From Armatimonadota bacterium (GTDB lineage Bacteria > Armatimonadota > Fimbriimonadia > Fimbriimonadales > Fimbriimonadaceae), in assembly GCA_016125185.1 (NCBI GenBank), contig WGMG01000003.1, positions 1-34,550 on the forward strand: a stretch of DNA of 34,550 nucleotides, given 5' to 3'. The position numbers and the translations under genes are program-made. Shown here piece by piece: positions 1 to 6,986 of this stretch; within the stretch, counting starts at the first letter, position 1, and each line of letters starts with the position of its first letter. A model generated the notes under the pieces. It did no database searches. It was given only the letters and a program-made list of their open reading frames with translations, and had not been told where the DNA came from.

Positions 1-97
1 GAAACGGTGGGGAGGAAGACTAGCCGAAAGCCTTTCGTAAAACGAGGCTATCCTTTGGCGAAGGGAAATGGAGCGTGGTGACATCGGGAGGTGGGGA
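1..97. repeat. Terminal direct repeat (left copy)
   Basis: These 97 bases are identical, base for base, to 34454-34550 at the other end of the window. Positions 1-16 are the right tip of the inverted-repeat element (GGTGGGGAGGA end). The rest also occurs in diverged form at about 24455-24545. The identity of the two ends is either assembly overlap at a repeat or true circular closure. Confidence 0.9.
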
Positions 98-302
98 GGA
101 TTCATTGACGAATGATCCACACTCTGAATCAAGTACCCCTTTCCAGACGGGAACGACCTCGGAGAGGTCGCAGACGTTAGCCCGGGGTGCTTGCACCCCG
201 GGAATTGTCCGCACACGCAAGAAGTCCAAGGAGTCCCGAGCATCGTCCTCGACCCTCGGACTTCGGCGGACAAGCAGACGTCTTCACCAGCGCCCCCAAA
301 CG
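1..302. repeat. Intergenic repeat block 1
   Basis: No gene is visible before the aldo/keto reductase stop at 303. The block holds the right tip of the inverted-repeat element (1-16), a second GGTGGGGAGGA match near 92-102, hairpin M1 (155-169, GACCTC-GGA-GAGGTC) and hairpin M2 (181-202, 10-bp stem CCCGGGGTGC with a TT loop). A degraded remainder of the cassette follows (about 231-290). The short open frames across it read through hairpins and are not genes. Confidence 0.75.
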
Positions 303-1235
303 CTAATTCCCCGAAACCGAATCCACTCGCCCAAACAACCGCCGCAACCTCTCCACCACCTCATTCGGCAACGGCGGCAGCGACAGCGACCGAACATTCG
401 CCCGCAAATGCTCGATATTCCCCGTGCCCGACAAAATCACATCCAACCCCGGCTCGTGCAAACAGAACCGATACGCCGCTTCCAGCAGGCTCGACGCCAC
501 CCCGTCTGCCACCAGGAATCCTAACGAATCATCGACACCCAAATCGACCTGCCCCGACTCGACCAACCCTGCCATCAGCTCACGCAAAGCCGACGCATTG
601 CTCAGCGCCCGCCGAACCGCAAACATGCACAGCGTCCCGATCCCCTTCGCCATCGTGTGCGGCAACACCGTCCGCGCTGCCGACTGGTTCAACAGGCTAA
701 ACCCGACCATCACCACGTCCCAGCAGTCGTCCTTCGCCACCGCCGGAGCCAGCATCGCATGGCTCGGCTCGGGAATAAACGCCTCCGTAATTCCGATCGC
801 CCGAATCTTGCCCGCCTGCTTCAAATCCAGGAGCGTCGGTACCAAGGTCAGCGCGTGGGCGTACTCCTCCACCCGAACCCCGTGCAGATGAAACACGTCC
901 ACGTACTCCGTCCCCAGCCGCCGCAAGCATCCATCCAACCGCTCCCGAAGCTCGCTCGGCGTCACCTCGTGGTCGTCCCAAGCCGCCCCAACCTTGGTCG
1001 ATAAAATGACCTGGTCGCGAGGCACCCCGGCAATCGCTCGACCCACCACTTCTTCCGTTCCATACGCCTCCGCCGTGTCGATGAAGTTGACGCCGAGGTC
1101 CAACGCCTCCCGCACGATCCGAACCGCGTTCTCCTCGTTGTCCGGCGTCCGAGTCCCGAGGCGGCTATGTCCGCCGCACCCCAGCCCCATACGCGAAACG
1201 CGAAATCCCGTCCGGCCAAGCGTCGTCATCTCCAT
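303..1235 (-). CDS. Aldo/keto reductase family oxidoreductase
   Basis: A cytosolic NAD(P)H-dependent reductase of the aldo/keto reductase TIM-barrel family, probably acting on aldehydes or ketones; the substrate cannot be told. At 310 aa it has the usual length. The catalytic tetrad is visible: D53 and Y58 in FIDTAEAYG, K81 in LSTKVG, and H118 in VFHLHG. The N-terminal LGRTGFRVSRMGLG strand is typical. The start at 1235 has GGAGGAAGC just upstream and an AATAAT box at 1245-1250. It is divergent from the membrane protein at 1302 with only 66 bp between them, so the two promoters sit back to back. It ends at repeat block 1. Confidence 0.93.
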   Translation of the reverse strand: MEMTTLGRTGFRVSRMGLGCGGHSRLGTRTPDNEENAVRIVREALDLGVNFIDTAEAYGTEEVVGRAIAGVPRDQVILSTKVGAAWDDHEVTPSELRERLDGCLRRLGTEYVDVFHLHGVRVEEYAHALTLVPTLLDLKQAGKIRAIGITEAFIPEPSHAMLAPAVAKDDCWDVVMVGFSLLNQSAARTVLPHTMAKGIGTLCMFAVRRALSNASALRELMAGLVESGQVDLGVDDSLGFLVADGVASSLLEAAYRFCLHEPGLDVILSGTGNIEHLRANVRSLSLPPLPNEVVERLRRLFGRVDSVSGN

Positions 1236-1287
1236 GCTTCCTCCATTATTCCCCCAACCCGCCGCATCCTCGATGACCCATAAATCG

Positions 1288-1293
1288 TACTTT
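1288..1293 (+). promoter_or_regulatory. -10-like box TACTTT, 8 nt before start 1302
   Basis: The hexamer fits TANNNT and is followed by 8 nt and then the GTG start, which would give a leaderless or nearly leaderless mRNA. No Shine-Dalgarno sequence lies in the gap. Confidence 0.4.
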
Positions 1294-1301
1294 AGTCATC
1301 A

Positions 1302-2174
1302 GTGAAAGACTTCAAGGCCGTTTGGGGGCGTCGCCTCGATGAGATCGTGCTCTCGCTCCTCTTCACGTCGCTCCTCGTCGGCACCCTCTACGAGGCCATC
1401 ACCGGCGGTTCCGTCATCTTCTGGTGGCTGAGCATCCTCTGGCTGGTGATGTCATGCGGCGCCCTCGGCTTCCTCTTCTTCTCGATTTGCGAGATCCGAC
1501 TTGACGGCGACCAAATCGTCCTCCGTTCCCTCGTCCGAACCAAGTCCCTGAACCAAAACCAGATCGCAAGCATCGACCTCACCGTGGCGGGAAAATCCAG
1601 CACGATCGCTATCAAGGACACGAATCGAAAGGGCTATACCGTCCTCCTCAAATCCTTTCCCGAGCCGTCGGTCGTCACCTCCGAGGTGCAGATTTGGTGG
1701 AGCCTCCACCACCACGACGACAAAACGCTCCGCCCCGGCCAGGTCCTCCGCTTTCGCATGACCGGCCTCTCGCTCATGCTCCTGGCCCTGACCACCTTCA
1801 TGGCCATTCCCCTTTGGGTTCTCCCACTCACGTCCCGGCCGGACATGCTCCCGAGTCTCTGGATTTCCGTACCGTTCATCATCGGGCTCTTCGCCCTCGG
1901 AATCACCTCCCTGATGTCGTACGTGGCCATCTCCGACGAAGGCATTTTGATCAAGCGACTCGGCGCCCCCAGGCGAGTTCCGTGGGAATCCATTCAGTCA
2001 GTCAAACTCGCTACCGCCACCCAACGAGGCTCCACCAACGAGCGAGTCATCGTGCAAGCCGACGGAAAGCCCATCTGGATCAACGAGGCGTTCGACCATC
2101 TGCCCCAAATCCGAGACCTCATCCTCGCCCACGTCCCGCCAAACATCGTCATCGACGACCGATGGCGAATCTAG
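1302..2174 (+). CDS. Membrane protein with two PH-like cytoplasmic regions
   Basis: A 290-aa integral membrane protein that I do not recognise by name. It looks like an internal duplication: two hydrophobic helices (about residues 15-65), a soluble beta-rich stretch (about 66-125), two more helices (about 150-210), then a second soluble stretch (about 211-290). The soluble parts (EIRLDGDQIVLRSL and AISDEGILIKRLGAPRRVPWESIQSV) resemble bacterial PH-like domains, where a 'pW..I..v' turn is common. The start is GTG at 1302, with TACTTT 8 nt upstream. The next gene begins 18 nt after its stop. Function is unknown; membrane stress or sensing is only a guess. Confidence 0.8.
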   Translation: MKDFKAVWGRRLDEIVLSLLFTSLLVGTLYEAITGGSVIFWWLSILWLVMSCGALGFLFFSICEIRLDGDQIVLRSLVRTKSLNQNQIASIDLTVAGKSSTIAIKDTNRKGYTVLLKSFPEPSVVTSEVQIWWSLHHHDDKTLRPGQVLRFRMTGLSLMLLALTTFMAIPLWVLPLTSRPDMLPSLWISVPFIIGLFALGITSLMSYVAISDEGILIKRLGAPRRVPWESIQSVKLATATQRGSTNERVIVQADGKPIWINEAFDHLPQIRDLILAHVPPNIVIDDRWRI

Positions 2175-2178
2175 GCAA

Positions 2179-2184
2179 TAATAT
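2179..2184 (+). promoter_or_regulatory. -10-like box TAATAT, 8 nt before start 2193
   Basis: It lies in the 18-nt gap between two co-directional genes and is followed by 8 nt and ATG. No Shine-Dalgarno sequence is visible. The spacing fits a leaderless transcript. Confidence 0.45.
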
Positions 2185-2192
2185 CTCCTACT

Positions 2193-2615
2193 ATGGTCCT
2201 CATCGCGTCGATTCTTTTCGCAACCCAACCCCACGCCAACGTGAAAAAGGAGATCGAGAAGATGTACAAGAAGTGGGATACCGCCATCGTCAAGCAGGAT
2301 CAAAAGGCGATGAGCGACGTCCTCGCCGACTCCTTCAAGGCCATTCGCAAAGGCGACAAAAAGCCGCTCACCAAGAAGGAATTCATCGACGGAATCGCCG
2401 AGCGCTGGACCTCGGGCAAGCCGAAGGAAATCTCCTTCAAAACCAAGATCAAGAAGCTCGACCACAAGGAAGACACCTACTTCGCCACCGTCGATGAGAC
2501 CATCGTTTTTGCCCCCGTCAACGGCAAAAGCGCCAAGGTCGAATTCACGTCGATCGACACGTGGCAGATCTACGGCAACGGCTGGAAGATCACCCAAACG
2601 GAGCCGGGTGAGTAG
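2193..2615 (+). CDS. Secreted NTF2-like (DUF4440/SnoaL-type) protein
   Basis: A small protein of 140 aa with a short N-terminal signal-like segment (MVLIASILFATQPHA, residues 1-15). An NTF2-like cone fold is suggested by the helix VKKEIEKMYKKWDTAIVKQDQKAMSDVLADSF, then a lysine-rich middle and a C-terminal beta pattern ending in DTWQIYGNGWKITQTEP. That ending is typical of DUF4440 proteins ('w.rv.ggWki...'). No catalytic residues are evident, so it could be a ligand-binding protein or an enzyme. The next gene starts 4 nt after its stop, implying co-transcription. Confidence 0.7.
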   Translation: MVLIASILFATQPHANVKKEIEKMYKKWDTAIVKQDQKAMSDVLADSFKAIRKGDKKPLTKKEFIDGIAERWTSGKPKEISFKTKIKKLDHKEDTYFATVDETIVFAPVNGKSAKVEFTSIDTWQIYGNGWKITQTEPGE

Positions 2616-2618
2616 GCG

Positions 2619-3200
2619 ATGATCGGCAGCGATCCGTGGCTTCCGCCGCTGTCTTGGACCGGCGGCGGAATGACGATCCGAATCTATTCGCCCAACGACG
2701 CCAAAGCCCTCCAACAAGCGACCGTCGAGTCCTACGAGCACCTTCGCCCGTGGATGCCGTGGGCCAAGCAGGAGCAGTCCGTGGCCGAGACGGAGGCCAT
2801 CTGTCGCCGCCTCGCCAGCGAATTTCTCGCAAACCGAGACTTCACGCTCGGCGTTTGGGAAGGCGATACGCTCGTCGGCGGCACCGGATTTCATCTCCGC
2901 GTTGGCCCGATCGAATGGCGATGCGGCGAGATTGGAATGTGGGTCCGTCAAAGCCACGCGGGTCAGGGCTGGGGCACCCGAATTCTGGAGCAGATGCTGG
3001 CCTGGGGCTTCACCGAATGGGGATGGCAACGCCTGATCTGGAAGTGCGACACCCGCAACGTCGGCAGCTACCGCGTGGCCGAAAAATGCGGCATGACAAA
3101 GGAGGCCACCTTCGTCTCCAGCTCGGTCGACGTCGACGGTTTTCGGCAAGACATGTACCTCTATGCGATCCTCCGCGAGCAGTGGACGAACCGTAGCTGA
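2619..3200 (+). CDS. GNAT family N-acetyltransferase (RimJ/RimL-like)
   Basis: A cytosolic acetyl-CoA-dependent acetyltransferase of 193 aa. TIRIYSPNDAKALQQATVESYEHLRPWMPW near the start, GEIGMWVRQSHAGQGWGTRILEQML (the acetyl-CoA-binding Q-x-x-G-x-G/A region, about residues 105-130) and the C-terminal NVGSYRVAEKCGM pattern are typical of the RimJ/RimL group, which acetylates protein N-termini or small amines. Two starts are possible: ATG 2619, four bases after the preceding stop and thus coupled, or ATG 2670, where the conserved fold begins. I keep 2619, but the first 17 residues are not needed for the fold. Confidence 0.88.
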   Translation: MIGSDPWLPPLSWTGGGMTIRIYSPNDAKALQQATVESYEHLRPWMPWAKQEQSVAETEAICRRLASEFLANRDFTLGVWEGDTLVGGTGFHLRVGPIEWRCGEIGMWVRQSHAGQGWGTRILEQMLAWGFTEWGWQRLIWKCDTRNVGSYRVAEKCGMTKEATFVSSSVDVDGFRQDMYLYAILREQWTNRS

Positions 3201-3205
3201 CCCGC

Positions 3206-3211
3206 TATACT
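3206..3211 (+). promoter_or_regulatory. -10-like box TATACT, 7 nt before start 3219
   Basis: A near-consensus -10 hexamer is followed by 7 nt and the ATG, with no Shine-Dalgarno sequence. This is among the clearest leaderless-type arrangements in the window. Confidence 0.55.
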
Positions 3212-3218
3212 GCCGGTA

Positions 3219-4322
3219 ATGCTATCGCTTGCACCGCTCGTCTTCGCATCGTCGCTGGGGCTGTTTGCACAAGGCAAGCCCACAATCTCGCCCGAAGTTC
3301 ACCCCGACCACACCGTCACCTTCCGGATCAAAGCGCCGAACGCCAAGAAGGTGTCGGTCAACATCGAGGGCAAAGGCGACGTCGATCTCGCCATTCGCGA
3401 CGATGGCGTGTGGGAAGGGACCTCCAATGCGCTCCCGCCCGACATCTACGGCTACACCATCAATGTCGACGGCACCGCCATGTTCGACCCGATGAACCCC
3501 GAGATCAAGGTCAATCTGATCTATGTTTCCAACATGGTCACCGTGCCCGGCGATCCGCCCGAGCCGTGGGAGATTCAGGACGTGCCGCACGGCGAGGTCC
3601 ATCACCACTTCTACAAGTCCGGCATCATCGGCGACCAGCGCGATTTCCTCGTCTACACCCCGCCCGGCTACGCGGGTAGTCGCGCCAAACTGCCCGTCCT
3701 CTACCTCCTGCACGGTTTTTCGGACAATGCCGAAGGCTGGACTGTCGTCGGCAAAGCCAACTTCATTCTCGACAACCTGATCGCGGAAAAGAAGGTCAAA
3801 CCGATGATCGTGGTCATGCCGCTCGGCTATGGTGTGCCCGGCTTTGCCAGCCACTCTGGCCGCAATTTTGGCGACCGAAGCCTGACCACCAGGAACTTCA
3901 CCAACTTCCGAAGCGCCCTCCTCACCGAGGTCCTGCCGATGGTCGAAAAGCAGTATCGGGTCTCTGCCCGGCGCGAGGACCGCGCCATCGCCGGACTCTC
4001 GATGGGTGGCGCGGAAACGCTCTTCACCGGCCTCGAAAACGTCGATAAGTTCGCGTACATCGGGGCGTTTAGCTCCGGCGGCTTGCCCGCCAACAAGCCC
4101 GACGACGTGTTCGGCGACGTCACCGCCGAATCGACCAAGAAGCTGAAGGTCTTTTGGATGTCGTGCGGCACCGCCGACGGCCTGATCGGCTTCCAGCGCG
4201 GCTTTGCCGACTGGTGTACCCAGCGCGGGATCAAGGTGACCACGAACGAATCCGGCGGGGGCCACGAGTGGCCAAACTGGCGGCGCTACCTCGTGCAGTT
4301 CACCCAAATGATCTTCAAGTAA
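3219..4322 (+). CDS. Secreted esterase (PF00756-type) with N-terminal Ig-like domain
   Basis: A 367-aa alpha/beta hydrolase with a signal peptide (about 1-18, cut near FAQG). Residues about 22-105 form an E-set/CBM48-like domain (VTFRIKAPNAKKVSVN, DDGVWEGT, YGYTINVDG), as in the feruloyl/acetyl-xylan esterases of carbohydrate-degrading bacteria. The esterase domain covers about 125-367: oxyanion region LYLLHGFSDN (161-170), nucleophile S261 in GLSMGG, D320 in CGTADG and H349 in GGGHEW complete a triad. It probably removes acyl groups from plant polysaccharides outside the cytoplasm; the exact ester is unknown. Its last 8 bases overlap the convergent kinase gene. Confidence 0.88.
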   Translation: MLSLAPLVFASSLGLFAQGKPTISPEVHPDHTVTFRIKAPNAKKVSVNIEGKGDVDLAIRDDGVWEGTSNALPPDIYGYTINVDGTAMFDPMNPEIKVNLIYVSNMVTVPGDPPEPWEIQDVPHGEVHHHFYKSGIIGDQRDFLVYTPPGYAGSRAKLPVLYLLHGFSDNAEGWTVVGKANFILDNLIAEKKVKPMIVVMPLGYGVPGFASHSGRNFGDRSLTTRNFTNFRSALLTEVLPMVEKQYRVSARREDRAIAGLSMGGAETLFTGLENVDKFAYIGAFSSGGLPANKPDDVFGDVTAESTKKLKVFWMSCGTADGLIGFQRGFADWCTQRGIKVTTNESGGGHEWPNWRRYLVQFTQMIFK

Positions 4323-5259
4323 GGTCGCGAATCGTCGTTTCCAAGAGGTCGGTGATCTGCAGAATCTGCTGGTCGCCGATCTTGGGTCGGCAGAGAAAAT
4401 CGACCAGGTTCATGAGGTCGACAATCCTTGCCATCTCCTGCCATCGGTCGGGCAGTTTCATCCCGCCCTCGATCATGCCCGCAGCGAATCGCTCGGCGAA
4501 ATCCTCGCGACGGTCGCCGAGGTAGCGGAGCACCTGACCAGCGTCCAAAAGCCACGTACCCGCGTGGACGAAGTCCCAGTCCAGCACGCCGGACAGCCGC
4601 CCATTCTCGATCAACAGGTTCGATGCCTTAAAGTCTCCGTGCGAGAGGCACGCTTGGTCCATCACGCTGGTCAGCGGGTCCTTCCATTTCTGCCAAAGCG
4701 CCTCGGTGGCCATCAGGTTTTCGAAGCTCATCCGGCCCTTCAGGTAGGCGTACCTGGCGTGGTCCGAACGATGCCGGTTGAACGCCTCGTACAGGTTTCC
4801 CCACGGCTCCACAACCGTCAGCCGGGGATTCAGGAACCCGCAGGTTCCCATGCGGTGACTCGCGATCTTGGCCAGCGCAAGCCCGATCGAGTGGGCCGCT
4901 TCAAGCACCTGTTCCTGCTCTCCATCCGCCCACCGCGCCTGCATCGTCCGGCCCGACAGCCACTCCATCAGCAGGTACGGGCTCTCCGGCAGTTCCTCGA
5001 CCACGCTCGGCATGGGAATCGCTCGCCCTAGGCGACGCGCCACTGCGATCTGAAGCGGTTTGGAATCCGGCTCGGACTGGCAGACCCGAAAAACCAGCCG
5101 CCTCCCCTCATCGGTTTCCACAAAGTAGTTGGAATTCGCCAACCCCTCCTGAATCGGTATTGCCGACGCCACCGCGATTCCCGACGGAACCAGTACTTCC
5201 TGAATCTCGGCCAGGCTTAGGTCGTAAAAGGGCTTTTGTCGTTGCCAATCGAATTCCAT
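4315..5259 (-). CDS. Phosphotransferase family protein (APH/choline kinase fold)
   Basis: A 314-aa cytosolic kinase of the aminoglycoside phosphotransferase/choline kinase fold. Visible parts are the nucleotide-loop region EGLANSNYFVETDEGRRLVFRV (38-59), the hinge SPYLLMEWLSGRT (93-105), the catalytic loop HGDFKASN (207-214, with D209 and N214) and the metal motif DWD (227-229). The substrate cannot be read; homoserine, choline/ethanolamine or sugar kinases are as likely as an antibiotic-modifying enzyme, and nothing nearby suggests resistance. A TATGGT box lies 19 nt upstream. It converges on the esterase with an 8-bp overlap of the two 3' ends. Confidence 0.85.
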   Translation of the reverse strand: MEFDWQRQKPFYDLSLAEIQEVLVPSGIAVASAIPIQEGLANSNYFVETDEGRRLVFRVCQSEPDSKPLQIAVARRLGRAIPMPSVVEELPESPYLLMEWLSGRTMQARWADGEQEQVLEAAHSIGLALAKIASHRMGTCGFLNPRLTVVEPWGNLYEAFNRHRSDHARYAYLKGRMSFENLMATEALWQKWKDPLTSVMDQACLSHGDFKASNLLIENGRLSGVLDWDFVHAGTWLLDAGQVLRYLGDRREDFAERFAAGMIEGGMKLPDRWQEMARIVDLMNLVDFLCRPKIGDQQILQITDLLETTIRDLT

Positions 5260-5304
5260 GGCGCAGGACCTCGCCTAACCATACCAAATTCGGTCACTGT
5301 CTCA

Positions 5305-5360
5305 GTCTTCTGCTTTCTGCTTTCTGCTTTCTGCTCTCTGTGCCCTGCACTCAGTGCCCT
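5305..5360. repeat. Period-7 tandem tract (8 units)
   Basis: Eight heptamers in unbroken phase, each beginning G[C/T]: GTCTTCT, then GCTTTCT three times, GCTCTCT, GTGCCCT, GCACTCA, GTGCCCT. It lies between divergent genes (APH-type kinase and GNAT), 27 nt before the GNAT -10 box. The consensus is the same as in eight other tracts in the window. Confidence 0.85.
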
Positions 5361-5386
5361 CGCAATCCCAAAACGCGCCCCCGCTG

Positions 5387-5392
5387 TAGAAT
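5387..5392 (+). promoter_or_regulatory. -10-like box TAGAAT, 7 nt before start 5400
   Basis: TAGAAT is followed by AAAAAAG and ATG. It supports the start at 5400 over longer upstream readings, which would run through the heptamer tract. Confidence 0.5.
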
Positions 5393-5399
5393 AAAAAAG

Positions 5400-6119
5400 A
5401 TGCTATCCATCCCCGAGGCGATTGAGGTCTTCGTTCACGCCTTCTGCGAAGCGAAGAGCCGGACGTACCCCTACGCGCCGACTTTGGTCGATGGCCTCTG
5501 GATCATGCGCGACACGCCCGACCGAAAAAACGCCCGCAAGATCGAGATCGTCACCCACGGAATCGAACCCGCCAAGGCCGCCAAAACCATCCAGGACAAC
5601 GGCATCGGATGGCACTTCCTCAGCGAAATCCACCCCGTCGACGCCGACTTTGACGCCATCCGTGCCGAATACAAATCGCTCGGCTACAAGGCCGTCTCGA
5701 CCGAATGGCTCTTCGTCCACGAACTCAACGACATCCCGATCCACGAGTCTGAACCGCCCGTTCGCCCCGTCACCAGCCAAGCCATGCTCGACGCCATCCC
5801 TCAGCGCGGCAAGCACAAGCACGTCCTCCGCCCAAATATCCGAAAATTCTCCATCTGGGACGACGAAACCGAGTACGGCTGGGTGAACAGCATCCCCTTC
5901 AAAAACGCCGCCTGGGTCGGCGGTCTCTTCGTCCATGAGTCCGATCGCGGACGCGGATACGGGCGCGCCCTCATGAGCGCTCTGCTCCAATCCGACCGCG
6001 ACCACGGCGTCCAGACCAGCGTCCTCCTCGCCAGCAGCGACGGCGCGCGCCTGTACCCCCACCTCGGCTACCAAAAGATCGGCGTCCTCCAGATGTTCTG
6101 CCCCAAAAACCGCTCGTAG
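5400..6119 (+). CDS. GNAT family N-acetyltransferase
   Basis: A 239-aa acetyltransferase. The C-terminal half is the GNAT core: AAWVGGLFVHESDRGRGYGRALMSALL (about 168-195) holds the R-x-x-G-x-G acetyl-CoA loop, followed by TSVLLASSDGARLYPHLGYQKIGVLQMF. The N-terminal half (about 1-150) may be a degenerate second GNAT lobe and includes AEYKSLGYKAVSTEWLFVH. The substrate is unknown. An in-frame extension to 5160 exists, but it would translate the tandem tract and part of the divergent promoter region, so ATG 5400 is preferred. The hydrolase gene follows after 29 bp. Confidence 0.85.
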   Translation: MLSIPEAIEVFVHAFCEAKSRTYPYAPTLVDGLWIMRDTPDRKNARKIEIVTHGIEPAKAAKTIQDNGIGWHFLSEIHPVDADFDAIRAEYKSLGYKAVSTEWLFVHELNDIPIHESEPPVRPVTSQAMLDAIPQRGKHKHVLRPNIRKFSIWDDETEYGWVNSIPFKNAAWVGGLFVHESDRGRGYGRALMSALLQSDRDHGVQTSVLLASSDGARLYPHLGYQKIGVLQMFCPKNRS

Positions 6120-6122
6120 GGT

Positions 6123-6128
6123 TAGAAT
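6123..6128 (+). promoter_or_regulatory. -10-like box TAGAAT upstream of 6149
   Basis: The box is 20 nt before ATG 6149, leaving room for a short leader carrying GGAGAG (6136-6141), a Shine-Dalgarno sequence 7 nt from the ATG. This gene therefore looks leadered, unlike several others here. An alternative TTG at 6134 lies between the box and the ATG. Confidence 0.4.
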
Positions 6129-6148
6129 AGGGCTTGGAGAGTTCGACG

Positions 6149-6985
6149 ATGTTCCTCACGACCCTGATTGCCGCCGCAACGATGCAAAGCCAACCGATCC
6201 GCATTCCCCTTTGGGCCAACGGCGCCCCCGGCTCCGAAGCCCACCGAGGCGAGAAGGAGGAAGCCAAGGACTGGTGGGTGAAGAACATTCACGATCCGTC
6301 GATCAACGTCTTTTTCCCGCCCAAGGACAAGGCTACCGGCGCGGCCATCGTCATCTTTCCCGGCGGCGGCCATAGCCAACTCGTCTACCCGCCCGAGGGG
6401 GTCGAACCGGCCCAATATCTCGCCGCCCAAGGCATCGTCGCCATCGCCGTCAAGTACCGCCTCTTCCGCGAGCCGGGCTCGACCTACACCTTCGAGAACG
6501 CCACCATTCCCGACTCGTATCGGGCCATGCGCCAGGTTCGCGCTCACGCCAAGGAGTGGAACATCGACCCCAGTCGCATCGGCGCGATGGGCTTTTCCGC
6601 CGGGGGCGAAAACGTCTCCGGAATCGCGTTCGGCTCCGGCAAAGGCGACCCCAACGCCCCCGATCCCATCGACCGCGAAGATGGCAAACCCAGCTTCATC
6701 GTCGAAATCTATCCTGGCCCGCTCGGCATTCCCGAATCCGTCGGCAGCGACGCCCCGCCCGCCTTCTTCCTCATCGCCAACGACGACACCGGCCACATGG
6801 GCGCCGTTCTCGACCTCGTGAACAAGTACCACAAGGCCAAGGCTTCGATGGAGATCCACGTGCTTGCCCAGGGCGGACACGGGTTCAACATGGGCAACCG
6901 GTCCAAGCTCGAATCGGTCAAAACCTGGCCGCAGCGCCTCACCGATTGGCTCGCCGACAACGGCTGGTCCAAGCCCAAAACCTAG
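6149..6985 (+). CDS. Secreted alpha/beta hydrolase (BD-FAE/xylan-esterase-like)
   Basis: A 278-aa serine hydrolase with a short signal-like start (MFLTTLIAAATMQSQ). IPLWANGAPGSEA is the usual opening of acetyl-xylan esterase-like 'esterase/lipase' proteins. PGGGH (71-75) is the oxyanion loop, S150 in GFSAGG the nucleophile, the acid is near ANDDTG (D212 or D213), and H244 in GGHGF the base. It probably deacylates carbohydrates in the periplasm, a role parallel to the esterase at 3219. I choose ATG 6149 because GGAGAG lies 7 nt upstream and the signal peptide begins there; TTG 6134 would add MESST. Confidence 0.87.
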   Translation: MFLTTLIAAATMQSQPIRIPLWANGAPGSEAHRGEKEEAKDWWVKNIHDPSINVFFPPKDKATGAAIVIFPGGGHSQLVYPPEGVEPAQYLAAQGIVAIAVKYRLFREPGSTYTFENATIPDSYRAMRQVRAHAKEWNIDPSRIGAMGFSAGGENVSGIAFGSGKGDPNAPDPIDREDGKPSFIVEIYPGPLGIPESVGSDAPPAFFLIANDDTGHMGAVLDLVNKYHKAKASMEIHVLAQGGHGFNMGNRSKLESVKTWPQRLTDWLADNGWSKPKT

Positions 6986-6986
6986 G

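Noticed and set aside
1998-3149. Long - strand open frame (383 aa) opposite three + strand genes
   Set aside because: It is the antisense reading of high-GC genes, with no homology, and the + strand genes have intact motifs and starts.
3222-4307. Long - strand open frame opposite the esterase
   Set aside because: A composition shadow: the + strand frame has signal peptide and catalytic triad.
4315-5259. Antibiotic-resistance phosphotransferase
   Set aside because: Only the general APH/choline-kinase fold is visible; no resistance context or subgroup-specific motif.
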